Origin: Parasponia andersonii
Taxonomy: Eukaryota; Streptophyta; Magnoliopsida; Rosales; Cannabaceae
NCBI GenBank assembly: GCA_002914805.1
Contig: JXTB01000081.1
Location: 864,743-928,742, forward strand
Length of the DNA stretch: 64,000 nt
Direction: 5' to 3'
The notes beneath the pieces were generated by a model, which made no database searches, was not told where the DNA came from, and was given only the letters and a program-made list of their open reading frames with translations. A program made the position numbers and the translations under genes. This document shows positions 34,366-47,180 of this stretch, piece by piece. Every line of letters begins with the position of its first letter. The first letter of the stretch is position 1.

Positions 34366-35682
34366 TTTAAAAAAAACGTTACTAATTTTTTTTTATTAAA
34401 CGAAAACTTATATATATATATCTATTTAATCTAATTAATTAATATATATATATATATATAAACTAGCAGATAATTCACTCCTTCAAGAAAGAGTGTTTTA
34501 CTTTTAGTTAGTTTCCCTATTTCTATTTCTCTAATTATCTGATAATTATATATTTTTAAATTCAAAATTTAAACAAATTAGGAAACTTATCTCTCCATAA
34601 ATTTAAATTAATTAATTCAAAATTAATTAATTAATTAATTAATTAATAAAAATTATTAATTACATATAGATAACTATTTATCTAGACAAAATGTGCAGTA
34701 ACAGAAATAATGTAATATCCAGTACAGTATTTTTAAGAAGTGGAATTGGGGACCTATGGACCTGTAATTCAAGCTCCAATAAATTATGACAATTAATTAA
34801 ACTCTTTAATTAATTTGTCTAATTTATTAATTCTAGTATTACTCCACTAAAAATCTGGAATTGCACTCTTGAAATGACAGAATTAATTTACTCAGAAAAC
34901 AATGAGTAGTCTATCGATTTAATCATTACATGTAGTTCAATACTCCATAGACAATTCATAATTGGAGCTAGGTTATATTCTGTTTACCTCTCTAATTATA
35001 TCTTTATCCTTGTGTACCGTTGATTTTCTAATGAATAATTAATTTATAAATCTATTATAAATTGAGTACTCAAACTATTCAAGTCCTGAATCAATACACA
35101 AAGGAATCATCTTTCTAGCTTCCTAATGGAAGGAATAGATTCCATATCTATAAGTTACATTCCTAGCTACTCATCTCATCATGCTCCCAAGACACAAGTA
35201 TTTCGATCTGTTTAAAAACAAATCTTTAACAAGTATGTCAAAGAACATAATGTTATAAATAATAGTCTATAACTACTCAGGATTAAGATTGATCTACATA
35301 TGATCATCTAGTGACATTATTTGAACTCTCAACAGTTAACGGAATTTATATGAGATTCAAATCATATCTGGTCCAGTCCGATATAATCAAATCATATAAA
35401 GTACCTCCATTGTGATGTCAACACATCAATAGTTCGGATAAGACTATTACATTCCCAAACTTTAATTAATTATTACGGACTATATTTAGTTTATTATCCA
35501 TAAATTTAATCCTCATGTATATAACACTTATATGCTAAATTTATGGTCACATAAATAAACCAGAGATTTTCTGATATTTAATGACATACCAATTATGCAA
35601 AAATTCAAATAGAAAAATGTCATTTTATTAATTCAACAAATATCCAAAATATATATATATTTTTAGGACATAAATCCTAACA
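34168..35682 (-). mobile_element. LTR-like repeat, copy B
   Basis: It is homologous over most of its length to 12196-13955 in the same orientation, and ends cleanly at TCCTAACA (35682). On the minus strand this reads TGTTAGGATTTATGTCC, a well-formed LTR start. It contains long (TA)n tracts at 34332-34360 and 34443-34460. The lower border falls near AAAACAATTGACTATATGAG but is not marked by a clear TG. No internal coding region is next to it. Confidence 0.5.
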
Positions 35683-36009
35683 TCGAGATATCTACAGACG
35701 TGAAATCAGGATAAGATTTCTACATAATTGGATATTTTCATATTTTATATAATTTATTTGAATTAAATATCATATATTCATTACCTTATCTATAAAGATC
35801 TTCTGTACCTAAAAACAATAGAAATTAGGTCAAAGAAAGAGATCGGATCCTCCTTAATCAAAACTCTCAAGTTAATAATAGAGATGATAGTAAGCTATTT
35901 ATTCGAAATGCTGAATCACTCTAAAAATTCCGTGTGCTCTTATTTTTCTTGATTTTTCATTATTGTTTTGATATCTCATTGTTATACCCATTTTTGGTAT
36001 TAATACTAC

Positions 36010-36540
36010 TAACAAATTTTCATAAAATAACACAGTGAAAAACATATCTAGGAGCATGCATAGTATTTCTCATAAGATGATAATAGAATCATGTACAAAA
36101 AATCATACCTCTTGTCGACTCTAGATGAACTAGTGCATAACTCCAACCCTAATTGATCTTCCGAACTATTCTTATGTATAGTTGTACAGGTATATGGTCT
36201 TTTAGTACTACACAGGAGAAGATTAAATTAGTAACAGTACTCTAATTCTTTAAAGAAATCTAATAATAGAAAATTGATTGTTCACTTATCTTTAAAAATT
36301 CTCTCTCTAGAAAAACTAACAAAATTTTTTTGTAATTTCTGTCTCTTGCAACTGATGTGTCTAAGTCTCCTATATATATAGAGAATAAGACACAAATAGG
36401 AAGCTACCAATAAGTTCCACATGCTATGGTCACTATGACTGTAGGCGTGTGGCCTTGCTTCCACTTGCCAATTTGGCCAGTGACAGAAATTCCTTTTTTG
36501 GGAATTCCTATTACCCAATTTCACTTCCTATAATATTCAA
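36010..36540 (-). mobile_element. LTR-like fragment, minus-oriented
   Basis: On the minus strand a TATA-type CTATATATATAGGAG (about 36370) follows a GC-richer segment. It leads into GAGAGAGAATTTTT and ends with a GTCGACAAGAGGTATGATT stretch, similar in layout to the 3' part of copies A and B (...GGCTACAAGAGGTATTAGATC). The 80-codon open frame at 36282-36524 overlaps the promoter-like part and is not called. Family and borders are unsure. Confidence 0.3.
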
Positions 36541-39500
36541 CTATGAATAGTTTTCTTTTTTGATGTTACTATTAGTCAATTATTACATTTTCAATTTTTT
36601 TCTAATTTGTCTACACTCAATTAACCATAATTAAAATAACTTTTTGATAGGTGTCTATTATACTTAAATGATGATTTATTCTCTATATTACTTTAGTCAT
36701 TTTTGTGCTATTCTAAGATTAATTACCTTGTTTTATATTATTTAGGTATTAAAGAGGGAAAGGACAGAAAAGGAATTGAAATGAGACAAGTTAGAGCGAA
36801 GCAATTTATCTTTTAAGCTTGGAATTTTTTTACCTAGGTCTTACTCTCCATCACAATCTCATATAATTACGCAACTATATTTATAACCGTGATCATGCTA
36901 CTAATAATAAAAAACTAGACAATTACGAATCTAATCCTATTCTAGCAATGTTATATCAATCATAAATCATTCAGTGGCCATCCAAATAATAAAAAATCAA
37001 CATAATAGAGATTATAGGACAAGTTTGAATTAAGTGTTGACTAATATAAAAACTTAGAAAATCAATGTAGCTACATAACTAGGGCTTAAAATCACCCTTA
37101 ACTTAACCTAAGCCTAATCTAGCAATAATATGGAATATAGAAAAAGAGACGTAAAGCTAGAAACGAAAAGCAAAGGAAAGGGAAAAGAAACAAGAACGAA
37201 GGACAGCTGCAACTCCTGCCTTCAAGGTTTTTTTTTTTCTCTCTCTCTCTTTCTCTCTCGGCCTTTTTCTCTAGGTATCTTAGTGTTTAGTATCTGTAAT
37301 CTCCCTCAAAGCTGACATAAAGACCTCTATTTATAATAAAATTGACCTAGGAGGCGTATTAAAAATTTTTTGTACGGATTCGACGTCCCAAAAGTGGAAA
37401 GAACTTAAAGTAGGTGGGCTTTCCGCATCTCTAGCGCCACAACACCAGTACTATGGCATTGAGTTCTTGGTTTGTGAGCTTGATTTTATTTTATTTTCTA
37501 TATTCTATTTCTAGTGCCAATGTGCACAGGGTCTAGCACCGTGATGCTAAGGCCCTATTCTTCTACAATTCCTTGCTGCTTGCTTTAGTATATTCTTAAG
37601 ATCTTAATGAGTTAGTCTAGACTAATTGAGTGAGCGTATCTGATATTACCTTACTAATAAAATTTGGATGAAGAGCTTACTTTACTTAATGAATTTAAGA
37701 AAGAGAATTAGGGTTAATGGGCATGTTAATTCCTAGCTAATGAGTTTGAATATTGACTAATAGGAAATACGGTAATTGATATGGTAAAGTGATTAGTGGC
37801 AGTTTATTTTATTGTTTTTGTTATTTTCTTTATTCTCATTAGTATTATTTTTTATTTAGAATTCTTTTCTTAACCTTTAGGATTAGTATCTTACTAGTTA
37901 TATCAGTTCCTCATGAGATTTAGCCTTCTTGCTGTTGTACTAGATATTACTAGGTTTCCTCAAGACATTTAGGATAGAGATAGGAGGTATTATAAATTCT
38001 AGTTTAACTGTGTAACAACCGCTATCACTTTCTTTCGCTATCCAATATGTACAAGTCCTCTTAATCGAATTAATAATAGGAATTTCTATCAATCTTTTTC
38101 TAGAAACTAGAATATTCCAAAGATTGAATTTCTTTGTGTTCACACTTATCAGTTTATCTAGTAGTTACTAAACTTAATATAAGGTGTCCACCATAAGCTA
38201 CGCAACATTTCTATGCCCAATAACTGGGGCAGGCATGTGGCACTATGTACAGTCCAAATTTTAAGCTCTAGTTTAATTAAGTTAAATCGGTTCAATCTAA
38301 TAAACAGTATAACCATTAACACAAATTAGCCTGAGGATCTTATGGAACATGTACAGTGGGCTCCTAATAATTAATAGACTTGTTAATCCAACTATCCATA
38401 TGACTATTGTATGGAGTAACGTCACATGCCATAATGATTCTTTACTAATTACTTACTTGTATAACATCATGAAAACATAATCATATATTTATTAGTTTTT
38501 ACTAATTTCTTAAATAATAATCAATCAACATCTTATTAACTAAATCAGTGTTGACATGCTTAGGCCTATGATTAAGTACTAAAACCTATTAAGAGACATT
38601 ATTTCACCAAATTTTATATTGTTATCTGCAATTATATATTACAACAAATATGTTTTTCCAAATGGCAGAGAATATTAACCTCGATTGATCTGACTCATTT
38701 GCAATTCAAATAAAGTTATACTTGAGAATACATAATTAAAATTAACTCCAAGATTAAGAGTAAAGTCAATCACAACCTATGAAATTCATTTCTATTGATA
38801 TTGTCAATTGAATTTCATTTATGATACAATTTTGTGTAAGTCCCATTATATTAGTCAATTTAAGTTGATGAAGACAAGTTTAACTTTTTTAAAAGTCTAC
38901 TACAGTATAAATAAGGGCACCACTCCAATAGCTTTCTTTTTTAAAAAAAAAAACTATTTATAGGTATTGTTTTACTCTACTGAAATTCATCATACACATG
39001 TTTTCATGGTAAAGTTAGAGAGAGAGAGAGGCACATTAAATAATGTGCACTTATTGTTTTTTTTTCTCAATTATTCAAATCATTGTAATCATTAAATGAT
39101 AATCTAACAATTAAAAGAAAATAATTATAGATAGGTTAAAAAAAATACATATTAGATAATGATCCTAAAAATAAAGTGTTCAACTGTATTTATATTGTTA
39201 CGAACTACAATTAATTAATTAATTATAAATAACTTGTATCTATGTGTTCTGTGAATCTCGTACTCACAAAGGTGCATATTTATATAATTAAATAGTCTAT
39301 CGTTCAAATAATATTATGTACAAATAATTATTGAATAATACTTTATTTTATTAATAGTTTATGTTTGCAAAATATTTTTATGAGCTTCTTGCACTAATTC
39401 CAACATAATTGTCTTAGTTTTGCTATGTCTTCTGTTTCATTTCTTCTGTACTGATCACAAACATGTAGATTTATTCTATGAGTTTATTCTTACCTTCTCA

Positions 39501-40249
39501 TTATAAATATTATTGGTTTCATTCGCAAATGTATCGGGTCAAAATTTAACGGATGTAATATTATGTAGTTGCGAAATTAATTAGCAGAATATACCTTACT
39601 CGATTATTTGAAAACTATAAAGCACAATGAGACACATATTATCATATGAGTGCATTGAATTTCATGTATTCAATTACTCTGATGTATTGAATGACTATTA
39701 AAGTACAAGTTAATCCAAATATGTAAAAGATAAATGTTATTCTCAAAAGTGTGTATCGCATTTAGAAATTATCATTCTCATTAATTTAATTAATACAAAA
39801 TCGTGAATTGAGAAACATTATCTTTCCCACTCAGATGAAAGGAGTCACTCTTTACATTAGGAGTCAATAAAAGTTCTCAACTGTCGTGGTTGTATTAACC
39901 CTAATTCTTTAGGGTTTCATACTTTTTTCACCTCTTTTTCTCTCAAATTGGATTGATCTTAGATTCTTTTTCATGATTATGATACTTTTTAATTAAAATT
40001 CTTAAGAAAGCTTAAATTGTAGGTGGGATTCTTCATTTTTAAAGATTGATCATTTTCATACGGATGAGAAGATAGAAAAAGGTAAAATTTTGAGAATGTG
40101 TAATGATCTTTCATTGAGGAACAAGAGGCAGTTCAACTGGGTCTCAAGGAAAAATTGATTGGATCTAGGAAATTACACAATGCTTAATTGGTAAGTTCTT
40201 TTGTTTAAACAAGTCAATAGAAATAAATAAAATATCAGAATTTTAAATT
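36541..40249. other. AT-rich intergenic DNA with possible decayed LTR pieces
   Basis: A minus-strand TATA-like ATTATAAATAGAGG at about 37328-37341 is followed on that strand by a GA-rich then purine-rich stretch (37120-37260), which resembles an LTR promoter but has no partner. Nothing else coding is recognisable in 37600-40249. A splice-donor-like TTG|GTAAG occurs at 40191. Confidence 0.35.
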
Positions 40250-42420
40250 CATGTGCTACAATTACCCCCTTTTTGCATAAAAGAGCCTCAATTTCCTCAT
40301 CTTTTCACAAGAGAGGGCTTAAGAGAGGAAAACATCAGTATCTGCTGAGCTCCGCTACTGCCACATGCCATTGCCACTGACCCACGTACTAGCCGGCGTG
40401 AAATTGGTCGCCAATGAATCCAACACCATTGGTCTCGTCGTGTTTGGCCGCCAGGCACTATCGCAGTAACCCACCAAAGTAACCACCAATTTCCCAGTTT
40501 TCTGGCCACTGGCACGCCGTCCGATCTCCGACCTCCTCACTGCCAGCACATGCAGCTCCCTCTCGTTTTCGTCGACCACCTCCAAGTGGTTGCGTGGCCC
40601 AATTCATCTCCGGTAAGATTTTCACTACTTTTACTATTTTTAGCAACTTTGTAAAAGGTGATATTTATGTAATTATTTTAGTCAAATAATTCATTTACCT
40701 GAGGTAAATATATGAGGTGAAAGATGGTTAAAATCATTAATAATTATGATTGGTAGAAGTTAAAATGATATACGGAAGTATGTTAATTTTCAAATTAAAA
40801 ATATAGTATTTTTCTAATTTAGAACGAAAAGTAATATTTTTGAAAAACTAAATAATATTGGACTAGAGTCAATTACTATTCAGATTTAGGCCTTGGGCTG
40901 AGATTAGTGAAGTTGAGATTTTTTACAAATAATCAGTAAAGTTGATACTTTTTCAAATATTTGCAAAAGTGATATTTTTGCAAGCAATCAGCAAAAATAA
41001 TATTTTTAAAATACTTTTAAAAAATGGACATTTCTCAAATTAATTCCAAAAGAGGACATTTTCATAATTCTCAAATTTTAAAGCCTGTTTAAAGCTTGGG
41101 ATCTCGAAATTGAATTTTGATTTTAAATTTGGATTTAGTGAGGTTGAGAAACGATTTTGATATATAATATCGCTATGTTTTGAAATGGCACAAATTTCGA
41201 GACTCGTGAATAATGTCAGTTTGCATGTCACGGGACGTGTCCTGCACTGTTACCACTTTTGACAAATTAAATGTCTAACTTAGTATTTTTGAATGCTCTA
41301 AATTCAGTGATGATCTCTATTTCTCCGTCCGAAGCTATGGTAAAAAAGTCACTTTCTCAGGTAGACTTACAAGGATCCCGAAGCAGTTGTTTGAATATCC
41401 AAATGACCAACGAGAGTTTTTTCGAGCGTCGTTAGCTTCGTATAGCTACTATTTTGAGGTAGGGGTTCAATTACCTGATTTTATATCTGTTTGATTTATA
41501 ATTGCTTTAAAAAATGATTTATGAATAATCGTGATTTTATGATGATTTGATACATTGTTAAAACTTATCGGATTATACTAGGATTAGACTGTGTGGATAT
41601 ATACTTATTATTACACTGCGATTATGGAATAAAATAGCAATGTGCTACCTATGTTACAGTAAATCCCGGGATGATGCCAAGTGAGATTTTAAAGCATGAT
41701 TTGATTAATGAATGTATGGTTGTTGTGAATTGTTATATGTTGTGCATATCATAGGATCACACACTTGAGTTTCATTATTGCATTATGGTAGTTTAGATTA
41801 CTGGTGAGTTATTGCAATGCTCTACACAGGCTATTTGGTTGATATACCTATAGGTAGTACTAGAATACTGGGTACCTCCACTATAGAGATATTATAAGGT
41901 CATGATGGAAGGATAAGAGCTCATTCATATACTTGGTTGATTTATGATATGTACAATTATGTGGATTTGGTTTTAGTATTGAATATGAGATTATTCAAAG
42001 CATCAATTATTATATAAACTTGTTTTATAAACGAATTTTGGAAAAGGTATTAACCATACAGGTTTAGTAAAATTGCATTCATTCAAAAAGGTAATTGAAT
42101 TGCTACTGAGCATGTGAATGCTCACTCTCCTACTTCTCCCACTTTCAAGTGTTTGTCTATTTGAGGTAGTAGTCCCGATGGTCAAAAAAGCTGTGTTGTT
42201 TGTACTTATAGTTCTATTCTTAATCCCTGGTGGGTGTTCATATTTTGTTGTCTTTCTTTTCTTATTCAATTATTTAGCCAAGATCAGTTTATTTACTAAG
42301 TAAATATATGAGGATGGTTTTGTTATCAATTTAAGAACTTAAAACTACAAATGATTTAACGTAAGTTATTTTAGGCTTTGGATTAAAGTTTTCAATTGAA
42401 CTTAGTTTATCATAATCCAT
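40250..42420 (+). mobile_element. Long LTR-like repeat, plus-oriented copy
   Basis: This is the relative of 25850-27900 in the opposite orientation, sharing the GAGGTAGGGG junction near 41455 and the TGCTCACTCTCCTAC block near 42118. A GC-richer head (40300-40615) contains overlapping open frames on both strands with no recognised domain and ends at CCG|GTAAG, a donor-like site. Long LTRs with a GC-rich pseudo-exon occur in plant gypsy chromoviruses; assignment to one is inference. Borders are approximate. Confidence 0.4.
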
Positions 42421-42842
42421 GAATTATTTATGAGTTTTCAAACGAATTAATCACAAGATTTTTTAAACTTTAATGAGTATCTTTCTTAAGTAATTAAAGC
42501 TATTAAGAATTTTAATAATTGTGGAGTTTATAATGATTTAAGGACTAAAACGTAATTATTTGATATATAACTTTCTCCTGAATCTCGTAAAACTAATATT
42601 TAATTATTCTTTCTCCTAAAATTATTAAAAATCACGGCTTTAGATTTTTGATAATGACAGAAAATATAGGATAAAAAAATCAGAAATATTTTCACTTTAA
42701 GGAAGAAAAGTATAAATTAAAATTGGGTAGAGGTCCTTTGGAATGTTGATAAAGTGACGTATTAGCCCGACAAAGATGGAATTTGATCACGCTTCTTTTT
42801 GGATCCCATTACATGAATCACCTCTCATGAAAATCTAAAGAG

Positions 42843-43170
42843 AAATTTGCACTCAATATCCATTTTTGTGCCTCATACTTCCTGAGTACCTGTTTTTAAA
42901 TTTTGTTTCAAAAATACTCATTAATGTAGTATATATTTCACGTGTAAAATTTGTGTAGTATTAAATGTAAATTTTTACCTATGATTTACATTTACTGTGT
43001 AAATTTATACCTATGGTATATATTTGAAATATATATCTATTTTAAGGTATAATTTTTACTCGTGAAATGTAAATGCAATATATATTCTATGTAATGAGTA
43101 AAAAATAAGTATTTGCAAAAATAAAAACACGTATTTATAAAAATATGCATAAGAAAACAAGTATTTATGA
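42843..43170. mobile_element. MITE-like repeat, copy 2 (opposite orientation to copy 1)
   Basis: It starts GAAATTTGCACTCAATATCC and ends AAACAAGTATTTATGAAC; copy 1 has AAAAGTTCATAAATAGTTG at its left and AAGTGTAAATTTCTC at its right. The interior consists of the same TTTAC/GTAAA and ATATAT words. The left terminal repeat of this copy is more decayed. Confidence 0.4.
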
Positions 43171-43249
43171 ACTTTTTCCGAACCTAAATCGTGAAATGGT
43201 GCTTTTGCATGGTGAGAAAATTTCCTTAATGCTTAACTTGTTATAATAG

Positions 43250-44755
43250 TTTTCATACGGGAAGAAAATTATTTGTATACTATTCTTCTTTATTCTTATT
43301 TATGATTTTTAAGGAGAGAAATATTGTGATTTTCGTAGGCAGAATCATATTTCCAAAGGAGAGATCTTTTTTAAACTATACAAATAAGGAGAAATTTTGC
43401 TTTCAAAAATAAAAATATTAGATCATTTTGACAATTTCTTCAATCTTCTATCTATTTTAATACTTGAGTATCTAGTTAAATGGTCTAAAAATTCTATCTC
43501 AAGTTGATTAAAGAATCAAGCTTGAAGATGAATGTATATTGACCTATAAATAATCAAGCATGAATATGGATGAACAAGACATAGACCATCTCTAGATAAG
43601 ATAAATCTTTAGACTTACTCTTATTCTTAATTTATTGCATTGCACTTAGATTCTATTTGAATTGGCTCATATTTTTCAAAGAAATTTTCAAACAAACCCA
43701 AGCTTAAAATGAATATTTTGTTCAATTGTTTGAAAATAAATATCGTATTTTCAACTAGTCTAAAATACATTTTAAACTGCCTAAATGATGTTTATAAAAA
43801 TCTTAAAAGGTATAAACTTAAAAGCGGACTATAATAGAGAATTAGAGGCAAAGATTTGCCTCTAGTCTAACTATAGTCGACCACTTTTGATCAACCATTT
43901 TTAACTGATTGGCCAAATATGACCATTGGAGTTTCTAAAAGCCAGTACAACTCCAATAGCTATAAAAAGGTCGGCCACTTCTAAAAATGGTTAACCATAT
44001 TTCAGACATAGAGCATAATGACAGCTAGAAATGGCTATTTTTTGAGAAAATCTTTCGTTAGAAGCTCATTTGAGATCTCGTCAGCTCTAAGTTAGAACTT
44101 ACATTGTTTCCCAAGTGATCTCAAAGTTTCTTACCCTATTTTTATATTAATTATACTTTCAAATCATATTAAGCCAATTTTAGATCATCTTTTGTTCACC
44201 GTTCTCAAATCTCCTAAACCAAACTTGCATTAAACATTATTGTGAGGAGAGTTTGTGAGTAAGGGCTCATTCTTTAATTAAAAAACTATCAAGTTTAGGT
44301 GAAGTTAGCATCAGAATCTAAACAACACGGTATAGGTAAGGTTAAAACCAGAGTCGAATCAACCTAAGTCTAAGTGAGGTTAGCATCGAAATAAAAAAAA
44401 AATCGAGAATAGGCATGGTGAAGCCAAATCTTATCTATTGTAAAGGTTTGAGTAAGCCCTAAGAAAAATTCAATCTATTTGTAATAGAAATTGTCTAGAA
44501 CCGGTGACATAGGCAAATAATTGTATTTATTGAGCCTCGTAAAAATCGAGTTTACAATTTATATATTCTTACACTCTTTACTTTTTTACAAATTGTTTGA
44601 TTAGATGTTCGATATATTGTATGTTGTATATTATTGTTCTTTTAGCTTAAAAATTTTAAAATTGTGATCTATAGTTTTACTTACTCGAAAGGTTTCTGAA
44701 AAAAAAAATTTAAATTCGAATTCACCCTTCTTGGGTAGTCAATTTTAGGCTAACA
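43250..44755 (+). mobile_element. Copia-type LTR-like block, plus-oriented
   Basis: A TATAAAAAGG box lies at 43961-43970. About 550 bp later comes a segment with GGTGACATAGGCAAATAATTG and GAGCCTCGTAAAAATCGAG, typical of the R-U5 part of several plant copia LTRs. The block ends TTTTAGGCTAACA at 44755. Around the TATA box CCATTTTTAA and CTAAAAATGG form a fold-back. No internal region is attached, so it may be a solo LTR. The left border is unknown. Confidence 0.4.
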
Positions 44756-46004
44756 AAAAATACTAAATGAATGGGTCACTTTCTCTAATCTCTTTAAAAA
44801 TACGAAGCTGTTCAATTAAAAACAAAGTCCACACACTGGTACAACTAAGAAAAAATTTTATGGTATTGATATAGAACGAGGTTATTTTGCAATTATTTCA
44901 GATATAAAAACTCTTCGAAGTGATTGTCACACACTTACAAAATTGTTTGAAGGAAATATTTCGTACAATTTTTATTCTTTTATTCTGTAAAAACATTTTA
45001 CCTATGCCCTTAACTAAAGTTCTGGCTCCGCTCATGAATATGAACGATCATGATCACAGTTTTGATGTAATCTAATAAAATCAATCAGACTATCTCACTA
45101 TACACCAATGAAAATAAATAGCATTTTTCCGAACATGATTTATTATGATTGCATGAAATGGAGTGATTCCAAAATATTTATGCACGATCGAGTAAAAATG
45201 TATAAAAACCAGAAACAAGTCAAATTGATTCGGCCAATTTTCTACCTAAAATACAGCTGACTTGAACTTTTATGATCTATCGTGTAAAAGTAGTAAAGCT
45301 TAAGCAGCATCTTATTTGCATAGAAAACCAGGCATAATCCACAACTGGTCAGTTTGGACCACTTCTTGTCACTGGATAGTTTTCTGAAGTCTTCTTTGTT
45401 TAAGTCCAGAACTAAACAAACTATTCAGAACCAACTCCTCTGCAATTGGTACTTATTTCCGACAAGTCATAAAAACTAGTCAATAATTATTCCAGTTGTT
45501 AGAAGTACTGATAGATGAGATATGTTATATTTGCACAACGCAACAGGCAAGGCTCACAAAAAACCAAATTTGTTCCAATATCATACTAGTTAAGGCAGCC
45601 CAAAGTGAACGTTAACTAAAGTGTCCTCGTTTTACTTTTCCTTGGGGTAAAACTATGCTTGGTTGCAGAAACTGATAGAAAGTGCGCATTTTGTAGTAAT
45701 GGTCAAGCACCTTTTTTCTTTTTTTTTTTTTCTTGCTCCGAGTAGTCAAGAACCTTAAGGAACTGTACAGTAGTTATGAGAGAATTTTTAGAATAGGTTA
45801 ATTCATAAAAGTAGTAAAAGTTTTGAACTAAGATTTTCTTAATGTAATTATTATAAACAAACGACATGCAAATAATCTTGCAAAGTTTTCAAGGTTGGAA
45901 AACTTATCAAACCTATGGATTAAAACAAGTACCCTATTTGATAAGGACATCATTATTAGTGTAACTCTTTGGATATATCGTTCGCCAAACAGACATGGAT
46001 AATA
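44756..46004. other. AT-rich intergenic DNA
   Basis: No gene or element recognised. A poly-T/CT tract occurs at about 45708-45733. Confidence 0.5.
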
Positions 46005-46009
46005 ATAGG

Positions 46010-46822
46010 TGCTGGGGCGATTCTCACCAGTTGTCCACGTATCTCTGAACTGTTGATGTTGTATCTACCAACTGTCTATGTATCCTCGCTATCCCAGAGT
46101 ACTTTTGACTTCAAGTCGGGTCGGAGAGGCGGGGGTGGCCACCTGCAAAGACTCTCTGATGCTTAAGTCAGATGTTTATCCCTGAGTTTGAGCAGTAAAG
46201 ATTAAGTTTTTCTCTTGCTTATAAATTTTTGTATATTTCTCTTTGTATGTGTATATATGCCTCATGTCCTCGGGGGGACGAATGACTCATATATATAGTC
46301 CTAGAACTGAGAACCTCCTGACTCTCAATCCCAGGACCGAGTACCTTTTTTCATCATTACTTACTCCAGAAATCACGGGCCATGGTTACCGTAATTTCCT
46401 TTGCATCGTCGTGACCTGCTTTCCGCCGTCCCCTATGACTCGAGCCTGGCGGGGGTGAGATTTTGACAAGCCGTCGTTCTGTCAAGACGGTTTGCCCAAT
46501 GCGCACACCTACCCAGGATTGCATTAAATGCCCTGTCTGGGTCTGGAGCAGTGCGCTGCCTCCAGTGATCTTCTTGGCGGAAGACCCTCGAGACTCCTGA
46601 CCCCCAGTTGTCGAGATAAGAATTAGACTGGGCCGAACCCGTCCAGGGTCTGGGATGGATTCGGCCCTGGCCTCCGACCGCCCACGGGCCCATATAGTAT
46701 CACGTGCGACTCGTGTAGCTTTTAAGCGGTCCTTATAGACACATGTCGACCAGTGTGCCCCCTGTGACTTGTTCTGCCATTTAATCGTCCGCGTGGTATA
46801 TGATCTAAGAGCGGGTCCCACA
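46010..46822 (-). mobile_element. 3' LTR of Tat element 2
   Basis: It pairs with 55507-56316 along its whole length. It has a minus-strand GC-rich outer half and an inner half with TTGCTTATAAATTTTTGTAT. The minus-strand LTR start is TGTGGGACCCGCTC. Open frames within it (for example 46357-46821) are accidental. Confidence 0.9.
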
Positions 46823-46836
46823 ACTGCCCCTCATTT
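46823..46836 (-). other. Polypurine tract of Tat element 2
   Basis: The minus strand reads AAATGAGGGGCAGT immediately before the LTR start TGTGGGACCC, the expected plus-strand primer position. Confidence 0.7.
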
Positions 46837-47050
46837 CCGTATTTGATGGATTCGTATTCGTCCAGTGGGGAAATCGTGCCTCTGGTCCGCCAATTCGAAG
46901 GGTACACGTGGCTCATTACTGTCATTTTTTCCCAATTACTGACATCAGTGCACGCTAACCCGTGTCACGATTTTTTCAAATTTTGAAACTCCAGTGCTTC
47001 CGTCTTCCTTGCACTGTTTTCCTCCAAGGGAGACTTTTCGACTCAGCCTC

Positions 47051-47057
47051 TATAAAA
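47051..47057 (+). promoter_or_regulatory. TATA box for the antisense gene of Tat element 2
   Basis: CTCTATAAAAGCC is a strong plant TATA context, lying 229 bp outside the LTR and 130 bp before the ATG at 47181. A start near 47080 would give a short leader of about 100 bp. Confidence 0.6.
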
Positions 47058-47180
47058 GCCACGCTTGTGCTCATTTCATACTTTACCAAAATCTCCAAGT
47101 ATTCTAGCTTTCTCAAATCTTAGGATTTCCGAATCTTCCCTTTCCTAGAACCTTTTTCTCTCTTCAATCGCATCCAAGAC

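Noticed and set aside
40297..40646. Three overlapping minus-strand frames in a GC-richer patch
   Set aside because: No domain, and the patch belongs to a long LTR-like repeat with a related copy near 27530-27760.
46357..46925. 154-codon minus-strand frame and neighbours
   Set aside because: They lie inside or directly beside the LTR of Tat element 2, recur in the other LTR with breaks, and have no domain.
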